NCBI RefSeq assembly: GCF_004342625.1
Contig: NZ_SMAH01000013.1
Location: forward strand, 1-64,000
Source of the DNA: Tepidimonas ignava
Lineage (GTDB): Bacteria > Pseudomonadota > Gammaproteobacteria > Burkholderiales > Burkholderiaceae_C
Direction: 5' to 3'
Length of the DNA: 64,000 nt
The position numbers and the translations under genes are program-made. Numbering within the stretch: position 1 is the first letter of the stretch; each line of letters opens with the position of its first letter. Positions 53,540-63,779 of this stretch are shown here, piece by piece. The notes beneath the pieces are model-generated. The model was not told the origin of the DNA. It did not search any database and worked only from the letters and a program-made list of their open reading frames with translations.

Positions 53540-54103
53540 ATGTGGATTGTTCAAGCGCAACGGTCGGCGCAGCACCAGGCCAACCACGAGCAACCTTTCG
53601 AGTGGTTGCAGGCGTGCCACGACCGTGTCGAGCGTACCTTGGATTTGCTGTTGCGGCTGCTGGAGCATGTCGACGCCCAAGGCGCTGACGAGCAGGCGGT
53701 ACAAGCTGCCGCGCAGGTGATGCGTTACTTTGATTTGGCGGCCCCTTTGCATCACCAGGACGAAGAGTTGCACGTCTTTCCCCAACTGAAAGACAGTGGT
53801 GATCCTGTCGCGCAGGCGTGGGTGCAACGGCTGCAAGCCGACCACGAAGCGATGACGGCCGACTGGGTCTGGTTGCGACAGGCGCTGCTGCGCCTGCAAC
53901 AGGCCGCTGGGGATCCCCACTGGCGTTGGTCGGACGACGAACGCCGCGTGATGCACGCATTTGCGCAGCGCTACGAGGACCACATCGCGTTGGAGGAGGG
54001 GCGGGTGTTTCCCCGCGCCGAAGGGTGCATGTCGGCGGATGAGCGCGCCGCGATGTCCGCCGACATGCTGCGCCGCCGTGCTGTGGGCGGTGCAGGGCGG
54101 TAA
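53540..54103 (+). CDS. Hemerythrin domain protein of the NO island
   Basis: 187 residues from MWIVQAQRSAQHQ (53540), with GGAGGT before it. HHE helices with ligands CHDRVERTLD, LAAPLHHQDEELHVFPQL, LQADHEAMTADWV and YEDHIALEEGRVFPRA. It is a cytoplasmic di-iron protein, likely NO or oxygen scavenging given the RIC protein, NsrR-like regulator and FdxA next to it. Convergent with ric, 26 bases apart. Confidence 0.88.
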   Translation: MWIVQAQRSAQHQANHEQPFEWLQACHDRVERTLDLLLRLLEHVDAQGADEQAVQAAAQVMRYFDLAAPLHHQDEELHVFPQLKDSGDPVAQAWVQRLQADHEAMTADWVWLRQALLRLQQAAGDPHWRWSDDERRVMHAFAQRYEDHIALEEGRVFPRAEGCMSADERAAMSADMLRRRAVGGAGR

Positions 54104-54129
54104 ACCGCCACTGGGGCGACATCGACCCT

Positions 54130-54801
54130 CTACGTGCGCTCGAAGGGCGGAAACAGCACGTTGTTTTCCAGATGGATGTGTTGCATCAGGTCGTCCACAA
54201 ACTGGGACAGGCTGGTGTACAGCGCGCGCCACGTGGCGCAGGCTTCGTCCGGCGGGGTCATGTCGCGGGTCAGGGCGCGCAGACGTTGCAGCTGCTCACC
54301 ATGGGCATCGTGTTCCATGCGCATCACCCTGATCGGCATGTGCGCCATCGCGGAGCCCCCTGCGCGCAACATTGGAAACAGCACATTCTCTTCTTTGCTC
54401 ATATGTTCGAGCAGTTCCTCGTGCATCTGCCGCAACAGGTCGCCCAGGCCAACCGGGACGTCGGGATGATTCCGGTGAACAGCCTCGACCTTGTCGGTCA
54501 ACCGAATCAGTTCGGGTAGCTGTTGCCGATGCACATCGTGGTAGCGGCGCAGAATGTGCTCGATCAATTCCGGGGTCGTGCTCGGGGGCGCTTGCATCGG
54601 TGTGCGCGGCAGTTGTTGCAGCTCGGCAAGCACCGCGTCGGGATCCACGTCGCGGGCGGCGCAGGCCTCGCGCAAGCTGCGCTGACCGCCGCAGCAAAAG
54701 TCGAGGCGGTGGCGTCGAAACACCTCGGTGGCGCCGGGCACCTGGGTGGCCCAGGCGGCGACGGTGACGTCCAACGGATCGCGTTCAAAGGTGGTGTGCA
54801 T
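54130..54801 (-). CDS. ric: RIC-family iron-sulfur cluster repair protein (ScdA/YtfE/DnrN)
   Basis: 223 residues from MHTTFERDPLD (54801; an ATG at 54822 lies inside the operator). ScdA_N domain (about 8-60) with the DFCCGGQRSLREAC motif, then a hemerythrin-like di-iron domain (about 80-220) with ILRRYHDVHRQQLP, MHEELLEHMSKEENVLFP, MRMEHDAHGEQ and IHLENNVLFP. RIC proteins repair Fe-S clusters damaged by NO or peroxide. The 29-bp palindrome centred at 54825 lies just upstream, ten bases before the start. Confidence 0.94.
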   Translation of the reverse strand: MHTTFERDPLDVTVAAWATQVPGATEVFRRHRLDFCCGGQRSLREACAARDVDPDAVLAELQQLPRTPMQAPPSTTPELIEHILRRYHDVHRQQLPELIRLTDKVEAVHRNHPDVPVGLGDLLRQMHEELLEHMSKEENVLFPMLRAGGSAMAHMPIRVMRMEHDAHGEQLQRLRALTRDMTPPDEACATWRALYTSLSQFVDDLMQHIHLENNVLFPPFERT

Positions 54802-54810
54802 GGCAGCCTC

Positions 54811-54839
54811 CATAATATGCACAAATAATGCATATTATG
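54811..54839. promoter_or_regulatory. 29-bp palindromic operator upstream of ric
   Basis: CATAATATGCA (54811-54821) and TGCATATTATG (54829-54839) are perfect 11-bp inverted copies with a 7-base spacer, in a highly AT-rich island. It lies between ric and the Rrf2 regulator. It matches the site at 56112-56140 almost base for base, including arm and spacer lengths. The probable ligand is the NsrR-like protein encoded next to it. Confidence 0.75.
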
Positions 54840-54908
54840 TGGTCTTGCGGACCGCCTTGTCCATCGTCCGAAAGAAGGATGTGGCGACGGTGCGGCACAA
54901 TGCCCGCT

Positions 54909-55391
54909 ATGCGCTTGACACTTTGGACCGACTACAGCCTGCGGGTGCTGATGCACTGTGCCGCATGCGAGGCGACGGGTCGACGCGCCACCATCGCCGA
55001 CATGGCGCGTATGTACGGGGTGTCCCGCCACCACTTGACCAAGGTCGTGGTGGCTTTGGTCCATGGCGGTTGGTTGCGCGGGCAACGCGGCCGCGGCGGC
55101 GGCCTGCGGCTGGCGCGACCGGCGGCTGACATTCGCGTTGGCGATGTCATCCGATGGGCCGAGCGCGACTTTGAGCTGGTGGCCTGCATGGGCCCTGGCG
55201 GGGAGGAGGCCTGCTTGCTGATGCCGGGCTGCCGTTTGCGGGTGGCGCTCAATGCGGCTTTGCGCGCGTACCTGGGCGTGCTGGATGGCTACACCTTGGC
55301 TGACCTGGTGCCGGTGGGGACGGTGCCCGCTGCAACGGTGCTGCCGCTTCAGCCCGTCCGCCCAGCGGCGAACCAGAACCCAGCGGGGTGA
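54909..55391 (+). CDS. nsrR: Rrf2 family regulator, NsrR-like
   Basis: 160 residues from MRLTLWTDYSLRVLM. Winged helix (about 5-60: IADMARMYGVSRHHLTKVV, QRGRGGGLRLARP) and a Cys cluster C93, C102 and C108 (ACMGPGGEEACLLMPGC) that can hold an Fe-S cluster; S. coelicolor NsrR uses C93, C99 and C105, so the spacing differs slightly. The start MRLTLWTDYSLRVLM is typical of NsrR. It is expected to repress until NO attacks the cluster. It has operators on either side and no copy of its own RNA terminator. Its 3' end overlaps the sirB-like gene by 43 bases on the other strand. Confidence 0.85.
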   Translation: MRLTLWTDYSLRVLMHCAACEATGRRATIADMARMYGVSRHHLTKVVVALVHGGWLRGQRGRGGGLRLARPAADIRVGDVIRWAERDFELVACMGPGGEEACLLMPGCRLRVALNAALRAYLGVLDGYTLADLVPVGTVPAATVLPLQPVRPAANQNPAG

Positions 55392-55750
55392 TGGGCGACG
55401 GCCGCGCCCACGATGTGCGCGGCCACGACCAGCGCCACCACCCCCGCCAGGACGCGCGTGCGTGCAGGCACCGTAGTGCGCAGTGCAAGGTGGCCCAGCA
55501 TGATGTACAGCACCAGCAAACACCATTTGAACCACAGCCAAACGGGCACGGTGGGCCACCAGCCGCGCGTCAGCATCAACCCCACACCGGCCATCAGCAA
55601 CACCGAATCCGCCAACACCGCCGCCGCGCGCGTGGTCCGCGCCCAGACCCATGGCCTGCCCAGCAGGGCGGCCACCCAGCGCACGGTGAAGAAACTCAGG
55701 CTGGTGGTTACCGCTGCCAGGTGCCACCACCACCAACCAAGGCTGGTCAT
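55349..55750 (-). CDS. SirB-family integral membrane protein
   Basis: 133 residues from [14 protein letters not shown]. Four membrane helices; the [40 protein letters not shown] and [19 protein letters not shown] patterns match SirB2-type proteins. Unknown function. It shares 4 bases with fdxA upstream (ATGA) and should be expressed from the second operator. Confidence 0.82.
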   Translation of the reverse strand: MTSLGWWWWHLAAVTTSLSFFTVRWVAALLGRPWVWARTTRAAAVLADSVLLMAGVGLMLTRGWWPTVPVWLWFKWCLLVLYIMLGHLALRTTVPARTRVLAGVVALVVAAHIVGAAVAHHPAGFWFAAGRTG

Positions 55751-56100
55751 GGCTGAGGTGCCTTGCGATGGGGTTGTCCCCGGTCCAGGTAGGGCAGCTT
55801 GTCGGTCACCTGTGCCCACTGGTCCGCGTCAGGTAGGGCGGACTTGCTGCGCACGATGGTGGGCCACTGCTTGGCCAGTTCGGCATTGAGCCGGATGAAC
55901 GCGAGCTGCCGTGCAGGCACGTCATCTTCGTGCACGATGGCCTCAACGGGGCATTCGGGGACGCACACGGCGCAATCGATGCAGTCGTCCGGGTCAATGA
56001 CCAACATGTTCGGCCCTTCACGGAAGGCGTCCACAGGGCAGACGTCCACGCAGTCGGTGTATTTGCAGCGTATGCAAGCTTCCAGCACGACGTGGGTCAT
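55747..56100 (-). CDS. fdxA: FdxA-type 7Fe-8S ferredoxin
   Basis: 117 residues from [17 protein letters not shown] (56100). Cluster ligands C9, C12, C17, C21 and C40, C43, C46, C50 ([17 protein letters not shown]), the standard FdxA layout, then a C-terminal extension of about 60 residues. Low-potential electron carrier. It starts 12 bases from the second operator, so it should respond to the NsrR-like regulator, perhaps to feed reductant to NO detoxification or Fe-S repair. Confidence 0.94.
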   Translation of the reverse strand: MTHVVLEACIRCKYTDCVDVCPVDAFREGPNMLVIDPDDCIDCAVCVPECPVEAIVHEDDVPARQLAFIRLNAELAKQWPTIVRSKSALPDADQWAQVTDKLPYLDRGQPHRKAPQP

Positions 56101-56111
56101 GGACGGCTCCT

Positions 56112-56140
56112 TGTAATATGCATAACGATTACATATTATG
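56112..56140. promoter_or_regulatory. Second copy of the 29-bp operator, upstream of fdxA
   Basis: TGTAATATGCA (56112-56122) and TACATATTATG (56130-56140) with a 7-base spacer. Both arms differ from the 54811 site by two bases at most, and the distance is identical. It lies 11 bases before the fdxA start, like the ric site before its gene. Confidence 0.75.
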
Positions 56141-56249
56141 CTGCGCATCGCTGACGGGCGCGCCATGCATCCATGGGCAGCGTGGTCATCGCGCACCACA
56201 AAGCTCACCCCGTGCGAGCCGGCGGCCACGCTCACGGCTTGAGTTGGAG

Positions 56250-56640
56250 TTACCCTGCTTTCACGGACGGCTGAGGGCTTGGGAGCCGAGCCTGGGTTGG
56301 GGTGGATGCTGGAGGGTTCGGGGACGGGGCAGCAGCCTGCGCCTGGAAGTGGCGCTGCACCAGGTCCTGCGCACGGCAGGCTGGCAGCGCCTCATCATCC
56401 TGCGCACGCCGCGAGGGACGGCGCCCACGCCAGTCGTAGTGGCCGCTGGGCGAGACCCGCAACACGCGGCACATGGTGCGCACGGGGAAGGTGCGCCTGG
56501 TTGGCACGCATCAGTTCGTAGACGCTGTCAGCGTCTTGTCGACCTTGGCGGCAAACCAGGCCGTAGCCTTTGCCAGGATGGCACGCTCCATCTGCAGGCG
56601 GCGGTTCTCGCGTCGCAGTCGCGGAGGTGCAATCAACAAT
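56250..56640 (-). mobile_element. Remnant of an IS3-family insertion sequence
   Basis: On the minus strand orfA's end reads RRENRRLQMERAILAKATAW and stops in-frame at VDKTLTASTN, followed in another frame by the N-terminal part of orfB (PVRTMCRVLRVSPSGHYDWR), both typical of IS3. The orfB frame then falls into low-complexity sequence without the DDE catalytic core. No terminal inverted repeats were recognised. The element is too degraded to move. It fills most of the 590-base gap between the NO island and the next gene. Confidence 0.75.
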
Positions 56641-56730
56641 GGTGTTTATTGGACACCTGATCGTCGCCCTGGGCCGCGCTCCAGCGTCGGCCTGTTGGCC
56701 TACTACCGATGGCTGGTCGTTCCGCAGCGC

Positions 56731-57474
56731 TCAGCCCGCCGCGGGTGCTACCGAGGCACCCTCCACCCCGTGCCTGGCCAGCAGTTGGGCGACCAGCCCG
56801 CTGGCTTTGGCGTGTTCGACGAACGCCGCCAGCGTGGCGCGCGCCTCCGCGCCGTACGCGGCTGGACAGCCCATGGCTTGTTCGATGACCATGAAGCGCC
56901 CCGGCAGCACGCGCAAGCCGCCACGGCGCTGCGCCTCGGCCAACAGCGGCTGGCGGATGCCCGCGGCCACGTCGGCGCCGCTGGCCAGGAACTGCTCCAC
57001 CACCGCGGGCGTCGAGGAGGCGCGCTCCAGCGTCGCGTGCTGCAGTGTGCGGCTGAGGTACAGGTCGTAGGCGCTGCCCTGCCCCACCACGACGCGCGTG
57101 CCGGGGCGATCGACATCGTCGTTGGTTTGCTGCAGCGCGTCGGCGCGCACCAGGTAGCTGCCTTCAATCAGCAGGTAGGGGGCGCTGAACGCCACGCCGT
57201 CACTGCGCTTGGGGTCGATGGCAAAAAAGCCCACGTCCGCCAGACCCTGGCGCACCGCGGCCACCGATTCGGCGGCCGTGCTGACCACATGCAGCGCCAA
57301 CGGCACGCCAAGCTGCTGCGCCAGCGCGTGGGCCAGGTCCACCGAAACACCCGTGGGCTGACCCTCGGGGCCGCGCCGCGCCAGCATGGCGTTGCCCAGG
57401 TTGATGACGGCGCGCAGGGTGCCGGTGGGGGCGAGGGGCGTCTGGGCGGATACGTGGTCAGGGGCCGTGGTCAT
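56731..57474 (-). CDS. Family 3 substrate-binding domain protein without a signal peptide
   Basis: 247 residues from MTTAPDHVSAQTPL (57474). The SBP_bac_3 fold is clear: LRAVINLGNAMLARRGPEGQPTGVSVDLAHALA, FFAIDPKRSDGVAFSAPYLL, VVVGQGSAYDLYLS. The ORF begins close to the mature domain and has no hydrophobic leader, unlike periplasmic binding proteins. It may be a cytoplasmic sensor or an orphan. No transporter genes are adjacent. Upstream 57475-57604 holds nothing else recognisable. Confidence 0.85.
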   Translation of the reverse strand: MTTAPDHVSAQTPLAPTGTLRAVINLGNAMLARRGPEGQPTGVSVDLAHALAQQLGVPLALHVVSTAAESVAAVRQGLADVGFFAIDPKRSDGVAFSAPYLLIEGSYLVRADALQQTNDDVDRPGTRVVVGQGSAYDLYLSRTLQHATLERASSTPAVVEQFLASGADVAAGIRQPLLAEAQRRGGLRVLPGRFMVIEQAMGCPAAYGAEARATLAAFVEHAKASGLVAQLLARHGVEGASVAPAAG

Positions 57475-57604
57475 GGTGAAAGCAGGGTGCACTTGGCGCG
57501 TTGTGGGTTATCGAAGATCTTGACGCAGCGCAAACAAGTAAGTATCGCTCAAACCGTGCGGGCCTCCTTGGCCGCTCAACGGTCAAGTGCCATACTGTCG
57601 CCCC

Positions 57605-58097
57605 ATGCAAGCCGCGTCGCAGCCCGCCGTCACGCCCACACCCGACGATGTTTTCGTGTGGGACACGACCCTGCTGACCGGCATCGACAGCGTCGACCAA
57701 CAGCACCACCACTTGGTGGACCTGTTCAACGCCCTCAACCGTGCGATGTTTCACGGGCAGGCGCTCAGCCCGCAGCCCAGCAGGCTACGTTTGATCCGCC
57801 TCGGTATGCACCCTGTGCAGGCCTACCAGCAGGAAGAAGACCCACGGGATCGCCGCGTGGCCAACCTGCTGCGCATGGTGGGGCAGCTGTACCATGTGCT
57901 GGCGGTGCAAAACCAAGATCTGTTGGAGGCCAACGCGCGGCTGGAGCAGCGCGTGCGCCCGGGTGCCGCGCGACCCAGCCGATGGCGCGGCGTTGGTGCA
58001 AGCCGCCGACACCGCCTTGTACGAAGCCAAGCGGCAAGGGGGCAACCGGGCGGTTGTTTGCCAGCCCGCGCAAGCGCGCAACAGCGCACCGGTCTGA
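57605..58097 (+). pseudogene. Collapsed hemerythrin-GGDEF gene
   Basis: Starting at MQAASQPAVTPTPD, the reading frame has the first bacteriohemerythrin helix (TGIDSVDQQHHHLVDLFNAL) and then, after an abrupt change, a signalling helix (LLEANARLEQRV). Shifted by one frame near 57955, the last 40 codons (PADGAALVQAADTALYEAKR) are the C-terminal helix of a GGDEF domain ending at 58097. Most of the hemerythrin and the GGDEF active site are deleted. The frame used before the shift runs to 58168, but its tail is not related to the family. Confidence 0.75.
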
Positions 58098-58204
58098 GCG
58101 ACCTGCAGGCCGCAGGGGTGGTAGGCGCTTTTTACAATGGGCGCCTCCGTTGGGCATTGAACCGCTGAGCGGCCTTGGCCGCAGCGTGCCCCGCACCGTT
58201 GGAG

Positions 58205-60541
<2,337 letters not shown>

Positions 60542-60572
60542 GGGCGTCGGCACGGTGAAGCACAAGCGCCCA

Positions 60573-60595
60573 AGATTGTCAAGATCTTGCAATCT
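60573..60595. promoter_or_regulatory. Nested dyad upstream of the RNase gene
   Basis: AGATTG (60573) and CAATCT (60590) flank a perfect 10-bp palindrome CAAGATCTTG (60580-60589). It lies between maeB and the RNase gene (start 60657) without a T-run, so it looks more like a protein-binding site than a terminator. Confidence 0.45.
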
Positions 60596-60656
60596 GGCGA
60601 CGCTTGCGGCACACTTGCGCCCTTGTTTTTAGGGTTTACCCCAAGGCGAACGAACG

Positions 60657-61043
60657 GTGCTGAGGACGTGGCTGCGCCCGCTGCGTGCGTGGTGGGTGGT
60701 GCTGGGGCTGTGGCTGGGGGTGTGCGCGCTGGCGCTGGCGCGCGGGCCCCTGGACGACAGCGTGGCGCTGGCCGAGCTGCCGCCCGAGGCGCGTCAGGTC
60801 ATGCAGTTGATTCGCCAAGGGGGGCCCTTTCCGTACGAAAAAGACGGTACGGTGTTTGCCAACCGTGAACGGTTGCTGCCGCCGGCCAAGCGTGGGTACT
60901 ACCGTGAATACACGGTGCCCACGCCGGGCCTCAAGCACCGGGGTGCGCGGCGCATCGTTTGCGGGGGGTGGACGCCCACGGTGCCCGAGGCTTGCTACTA
61001 CACGGCCGACCACTATGCGAGCTTTCGCCGCATCGTGCCGTGA
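60657..61043 (+). CDS. Secreted guanyl-specific RNase, RNase Sa/barnase superfamily
   Basis: 128 residues from a GTG start. A Sec signal or membrane anchor (AWWVVLGLWLGVCALALARG) precedes the RNase Sa-like domain: PFPYEKDGTVFANRERLLP, YYREYTVPTPG with the catalytic base E84, R95 and R99 in KHRGARRI, and H119 in YYTADHYASF. The E84-to-R95 and R95-to-R99 spacings match E54, R65 and R69 of RNase Sa exactly; the Arg-to-His gap is 4 residues longer. It is expected to be active outside the cytoplasm. The barstar gene follows 65 bases later. Confidence 0.92.
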   Translation: MLRTWLRPLRAWWVVLGLWLGVCALALARGPLDDSVALAELPPEARQVMQLIRQGGPFPYEKDGTVFANRERLLPPAKRGYYREYTVPTPGLKHRGARRIVCGGWTPTVPEACYYTADHYASFRRIVP

Positions 61044-61108
61044 AGCGGCGGGCCCAGGCGCTGGTTCGCGTTGCCTTGAACTTTTGTAGCCATCATCCGA
61101 CGCCCATC

Positions 61109-61645
61109 ATGGAACAGCCGCTGCGCAACGTGCGACCCAACATCGTCCAGTCGATCCGCGCCTTCACGGTCAAAGACCTGCAGGCGGCGGCCGAGACGCT
61201 GGGCCACCACTTCCTGTACGCCAACCTGGCCACGGCGCTCAACAAGCAAGACATCCTGGAGCTGATCTCGACGCAGTTCCAACTGCCGCCGCACAACGGC
61301 AAAAACCTCGACGCGCTGTACGACTGCCTGACCGACACGGTGTACAAGTCGGGCCCGCAAACGGGGTTTGTGTGTGTGTTGGAGCACATCCCCACCAGCC
61401 CCAAGTTCGACAAGGAAGCGCGCGAGCAGCTGCTCGACGTGTTCCGCGACGTGGCCGACTTTTGGGCCGAGCGCAAGGTGCCGTTCCGGTGCTTTTATTC
61501 GTTCTCGGTGGCGCGCGCGCCGCGCCCGGCCGACCTGGAGCAGGCCGACGAGCCGTTGCTGACCGACAAGCTGGTCGACGTCAGCCCGCAGGCGCTGCGC
61601 ATGAGCAGCCCGTTCAACGCCGGCTACTGGCTCAGCGCCGCCTGA
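61109..61645 (+). CDS. Barstar-family RNase inhibitor
   Basis: 178 residues. Barstar fold (about 30-115) with [15 protein letters not shown], aligning D68 and D72 with the barnase-binding D35 and D39 of barstar. Longer than barstar by about 85 residues, with an extra N-terminal segment and a C-terminal extension. Presumed cytoplasmic (no signal). It would protect the cell from premature folding of the RNase. It overlaps the convergent rsmA by 22 bases. Confidence 0.92.
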   Translation: MEQPLRNVRPNIVQSIRAFTVKDLQAAAETLGHHFLYANLATALNKQDILELISTQFQLPPHNGKNLDALYDCLTDTVYKSGPQTGFVCVLEHIPTSPKFDKEAREQLLDVFRDVADFWAERKVPFRCFYSFSVARAPRPADLEQADEPLLTDKLVDVSPQALRMSSPFNAGYWLSAA

Positions 61646-62442
61646 GGCGGGCTGAGCGCCTGCGCCAGCGCCACGTAGTCCTGCACCGGGACTTCCTCGG
61701 CGCGGCGCTGCAGGTCGAACGTGCCGCCGTAGCCCTGCTCGGCCAGCCATGGCCCCAGGGTGTGGCGCAGCAGCTTGCGCCGCTGCGAAAACGCCACCTT
61801 GACCAGCGCTTCCAGCCGGGCTGCGTCCAGCGGCGCCGGCGCCGGGTACGGCTCCATGCGCACCACGGCGCTGTCCACGCGCGGCGGCGGTGTGAAGGCG
61901 CTGGGGGGCACGTGCAGCACGTGCTCCATCGCATAGCGCCACTGCAGCATCACGCTCAGCCGTCCGTAGGCGGCCGTGCAGGGCGCCGCCACCATGCGGT
62001 CGACCACTTCTTTTTGCAGCATGAAATGCTGGTCCTGCACCTGAGGCGCCCAGCGCAGCAGGTGAAACAGGATGGGGGTGGAAATGTTGTAGGGCAGGTT
62101 GCCCACCACGCGCAGCCGCCGGGGGGCGCAGCGCTGGGCCAGGGCGCCAAAGTCCACCGTCAGCACGTCGGCTTGCACCACCTCCAGCCCGGCTTGCTGG
62201 CGCAGCCGCGCCGCCAGGTCACGGTCCAGCTCGACCACGGTCAGGCGCTGCAGCCGCTCCAGCAGCGGTTGCGTCAGCGCGCCCAGGCCCGGGCCAATCT
62301 CGACCACGCAGTCGCCCTGCTCCGGGTCGATGGCGCGCACAATGGCGTCGATGATGGCCGGATCGCTCAGAAAGTGTTGGCCAAAGCGCTTGCGCGCGCG
62401 GTGGCCTTCCAGCGTGGCGGGGTCGGGTCGGAGGGGGCTCAC
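61624..62442 (-). CDS. rsmA: 16S rRNA A1518/A1519 dimethyltransferase
   Basis: 272 residues from a GTG. SAM-binding motif [14 protein letters not shown] (about 46-59) and catalytic NLPYNIST. KsgA family, late 30S assembly. Its GTG overlaps the surA stop (GTGA). pdxA, which often sits between these two in betaproteobacteria, is absent. Confidence 0.97.
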   Translation of the reverse strand: MSPLRPDPATLEGHRARKRFGQHFLSDPAIIDAIVRAIDPEQGDCVVEIGPGLGALTQPLLERLQRLTVVELDRDLAARLRQQAGLEVVQADVLTVDFGALAQRCAPRRLRVVGNLPYNISTPILFHLLRWAPQVQDQHFMLQKEVVDRMVAAPCTAAYGRLSVMLQWRYAMEHVLHVPPSAFTPPPRVDSAVVRMEPYPAPAPLDAARLEALVKVAFSQRRKLLRHTLGPWLAEQGYGGTFDLQRRAEEVPVQDYVALAQALSPPQAALSQ

Positions 62443-63779
62443 TGCGGCGGCTCGCGGTATTCGACGTAGGTGCGCGCGCGCGCCTCGCGCACAAGTTCGG
62501 CCAGCGCTTCGTCGGCTTTGCGTTGACGCAGCAGCGCGCGCACGGCGTCGCGCAGCTCGCGCGCGCTGCGCGGCACCTCGCGGCGTTGCTGCACCTCGAT
62601 CAGGTGCACGCCAAAGCGCGACACCACCGGCTCCGACACCTGACCCGGCGCCAGCGCGTCCATCGCTTGTTCGAACTCCGGCACGAACAGGCCTGGCGCG
62701 GCCCAGCCCAGCCGCCCGCCGTCACGCGCGCTGGCGTCCTGGCTGGTTTGGCGTGCGGCTTGCTCGAAGCTGATCTGGCCCGCCACGATGCGCTCGCGCA
62801 GGGCGCGCAGCTGCTCAATGGCGGCTTGACGCTGCGCGTCGGTGTCGGCGCGCAGCAGGATGTGGCGCACCTCGGTTTGGGTCACGGTGGGGTCGGGCAG
62901 GTCCACGTGGCGCTGCGTCAGCACCTTCAGCACGTGCCAGCCGGCGCCGCTGCGCAGCGGACCGACGATGCTGCCCGGGGGCTGGCCACGCACGGCGTCC
63001 CAAAACAGCGTGGGGTAGCGATCCGCCGTGCGCAGCCCCAGCCGCCCGCCCTGGGTCGCTTCGGGCGCCCGTGAATACTGACGTGCCAACGCGGCGAAGT
63101 CCTCGCCAGCGCGGGCGCGGCGCGCCACGTCGTCGGCCTGTTGCTGGGCCTGGGCCTGTTGCGCGGCGCTGGCGTTTTCGGGCACGGGGATGAGCACCTG
63201 CGCCAGCTCCAGCGCCACTTGGGCTGGGTCGCTGGGGCGTTCCCGCTCGCGCAGCCAGGCGTCGATGTCCGCTTCGCTGACGCGCGCGCGCGCCTCCTCG
63301 CGCTCGCGCAGGCGCTGCAGCGTCAGCTCGTCGCGCAGGTTGGCGCGAAAGCTGGCCGGCGTCAGACCGGCGCTAGGCAGGCGCTGGCGCAGTTGCTCCA
63401 CGCTCAGGCCGTTGCGGCGCGCCACCTCGGCCTCGGCGGCATCGACCTCGGCGTCGCTGACGCGCACGCCTTGCTCCTGCGCCACCTGCAGCAGGGCGCG
63501 CTCGTCGATCAGGCGCTCCAGCACCTCGCGCGCCAGGCTGGCTCGGGCGCTGCTCGAGGCGTCGGCCGGCACCTCGATGCGTGCCAGCCGCGCACGCACC
63601 TCGCTGGCGGTGATGGGCTGCCCGCCCACCAGCGCCACGATGTGGTCCAGGCTGGCCGAGGCGGTTGTGGACCCGGGGCGCGCGCCCAGCGGCTGCGCCG
63701 CGGCCCCCGTGCCGCCCAGCGCCAGGGCGATGGTCAGCAGCGTGGCCGCTGCATGCAAGGTGCGGTTTGGTTTATTCAT
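62439..63779 (-). CDS. surA: Periplasmic chaperone/peptidyl-prolyl isomerase
   Basis: 446 residues from [14 protein letters not shown]. Sec signal ([17 protein letters not shown]), SurA_N chaperone domain (about 45-190), then two parvulin domains (about 200-300 and 310-415, the second with [19 protein letters not shown]). Assists outer membrane protein folding, including LptD encoded upstream with an 8-base overlap. Operon lptD-surA-rsmA. Confidence 0.96.
   Translation of the reverse strand: MNKPNRTLHAAATLLTIALALGGTGAAAQPLGARPGSTTASASLDHIVALVGGQPITASEVRARLARIEVPADASSSARASLAREVLERLIDERALLQVAQEQGVRVSDAEVDAAEAEVARRNGLSVEQLRQRLPSAGLTPASFRANLRDELTLQRLREREEARARVSEADIDAWLRERERPSDPAQVALELAQVLIPVPENASAAQQAQAQQQADDVARRARAGEDFAALARQYSRAPEATQGGRLGLRTADRYPTLFWDAVRGQPPGSIVGPLRSGAGWHVLKVLTQRHVDLPDPTVTQTEVRHILLRADTDAQRQAAIEQLRALRERIVAGQISFEQAARQTSQDASARDGGRLGWAAPGLFVPEFEQAMDALAPGQVSEPVVSRFGVHLIEVQQRREVPRSARELRDAVRALLRQRKADEALAELVREARARTYVEYREPPQ

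Noticed and set aside
57518-57531. TTGACGCAGCGCAA as an FNR-like box near the orphan binding-protein gene
   Set aside because: The right half matches the consensus at only three of five positions.
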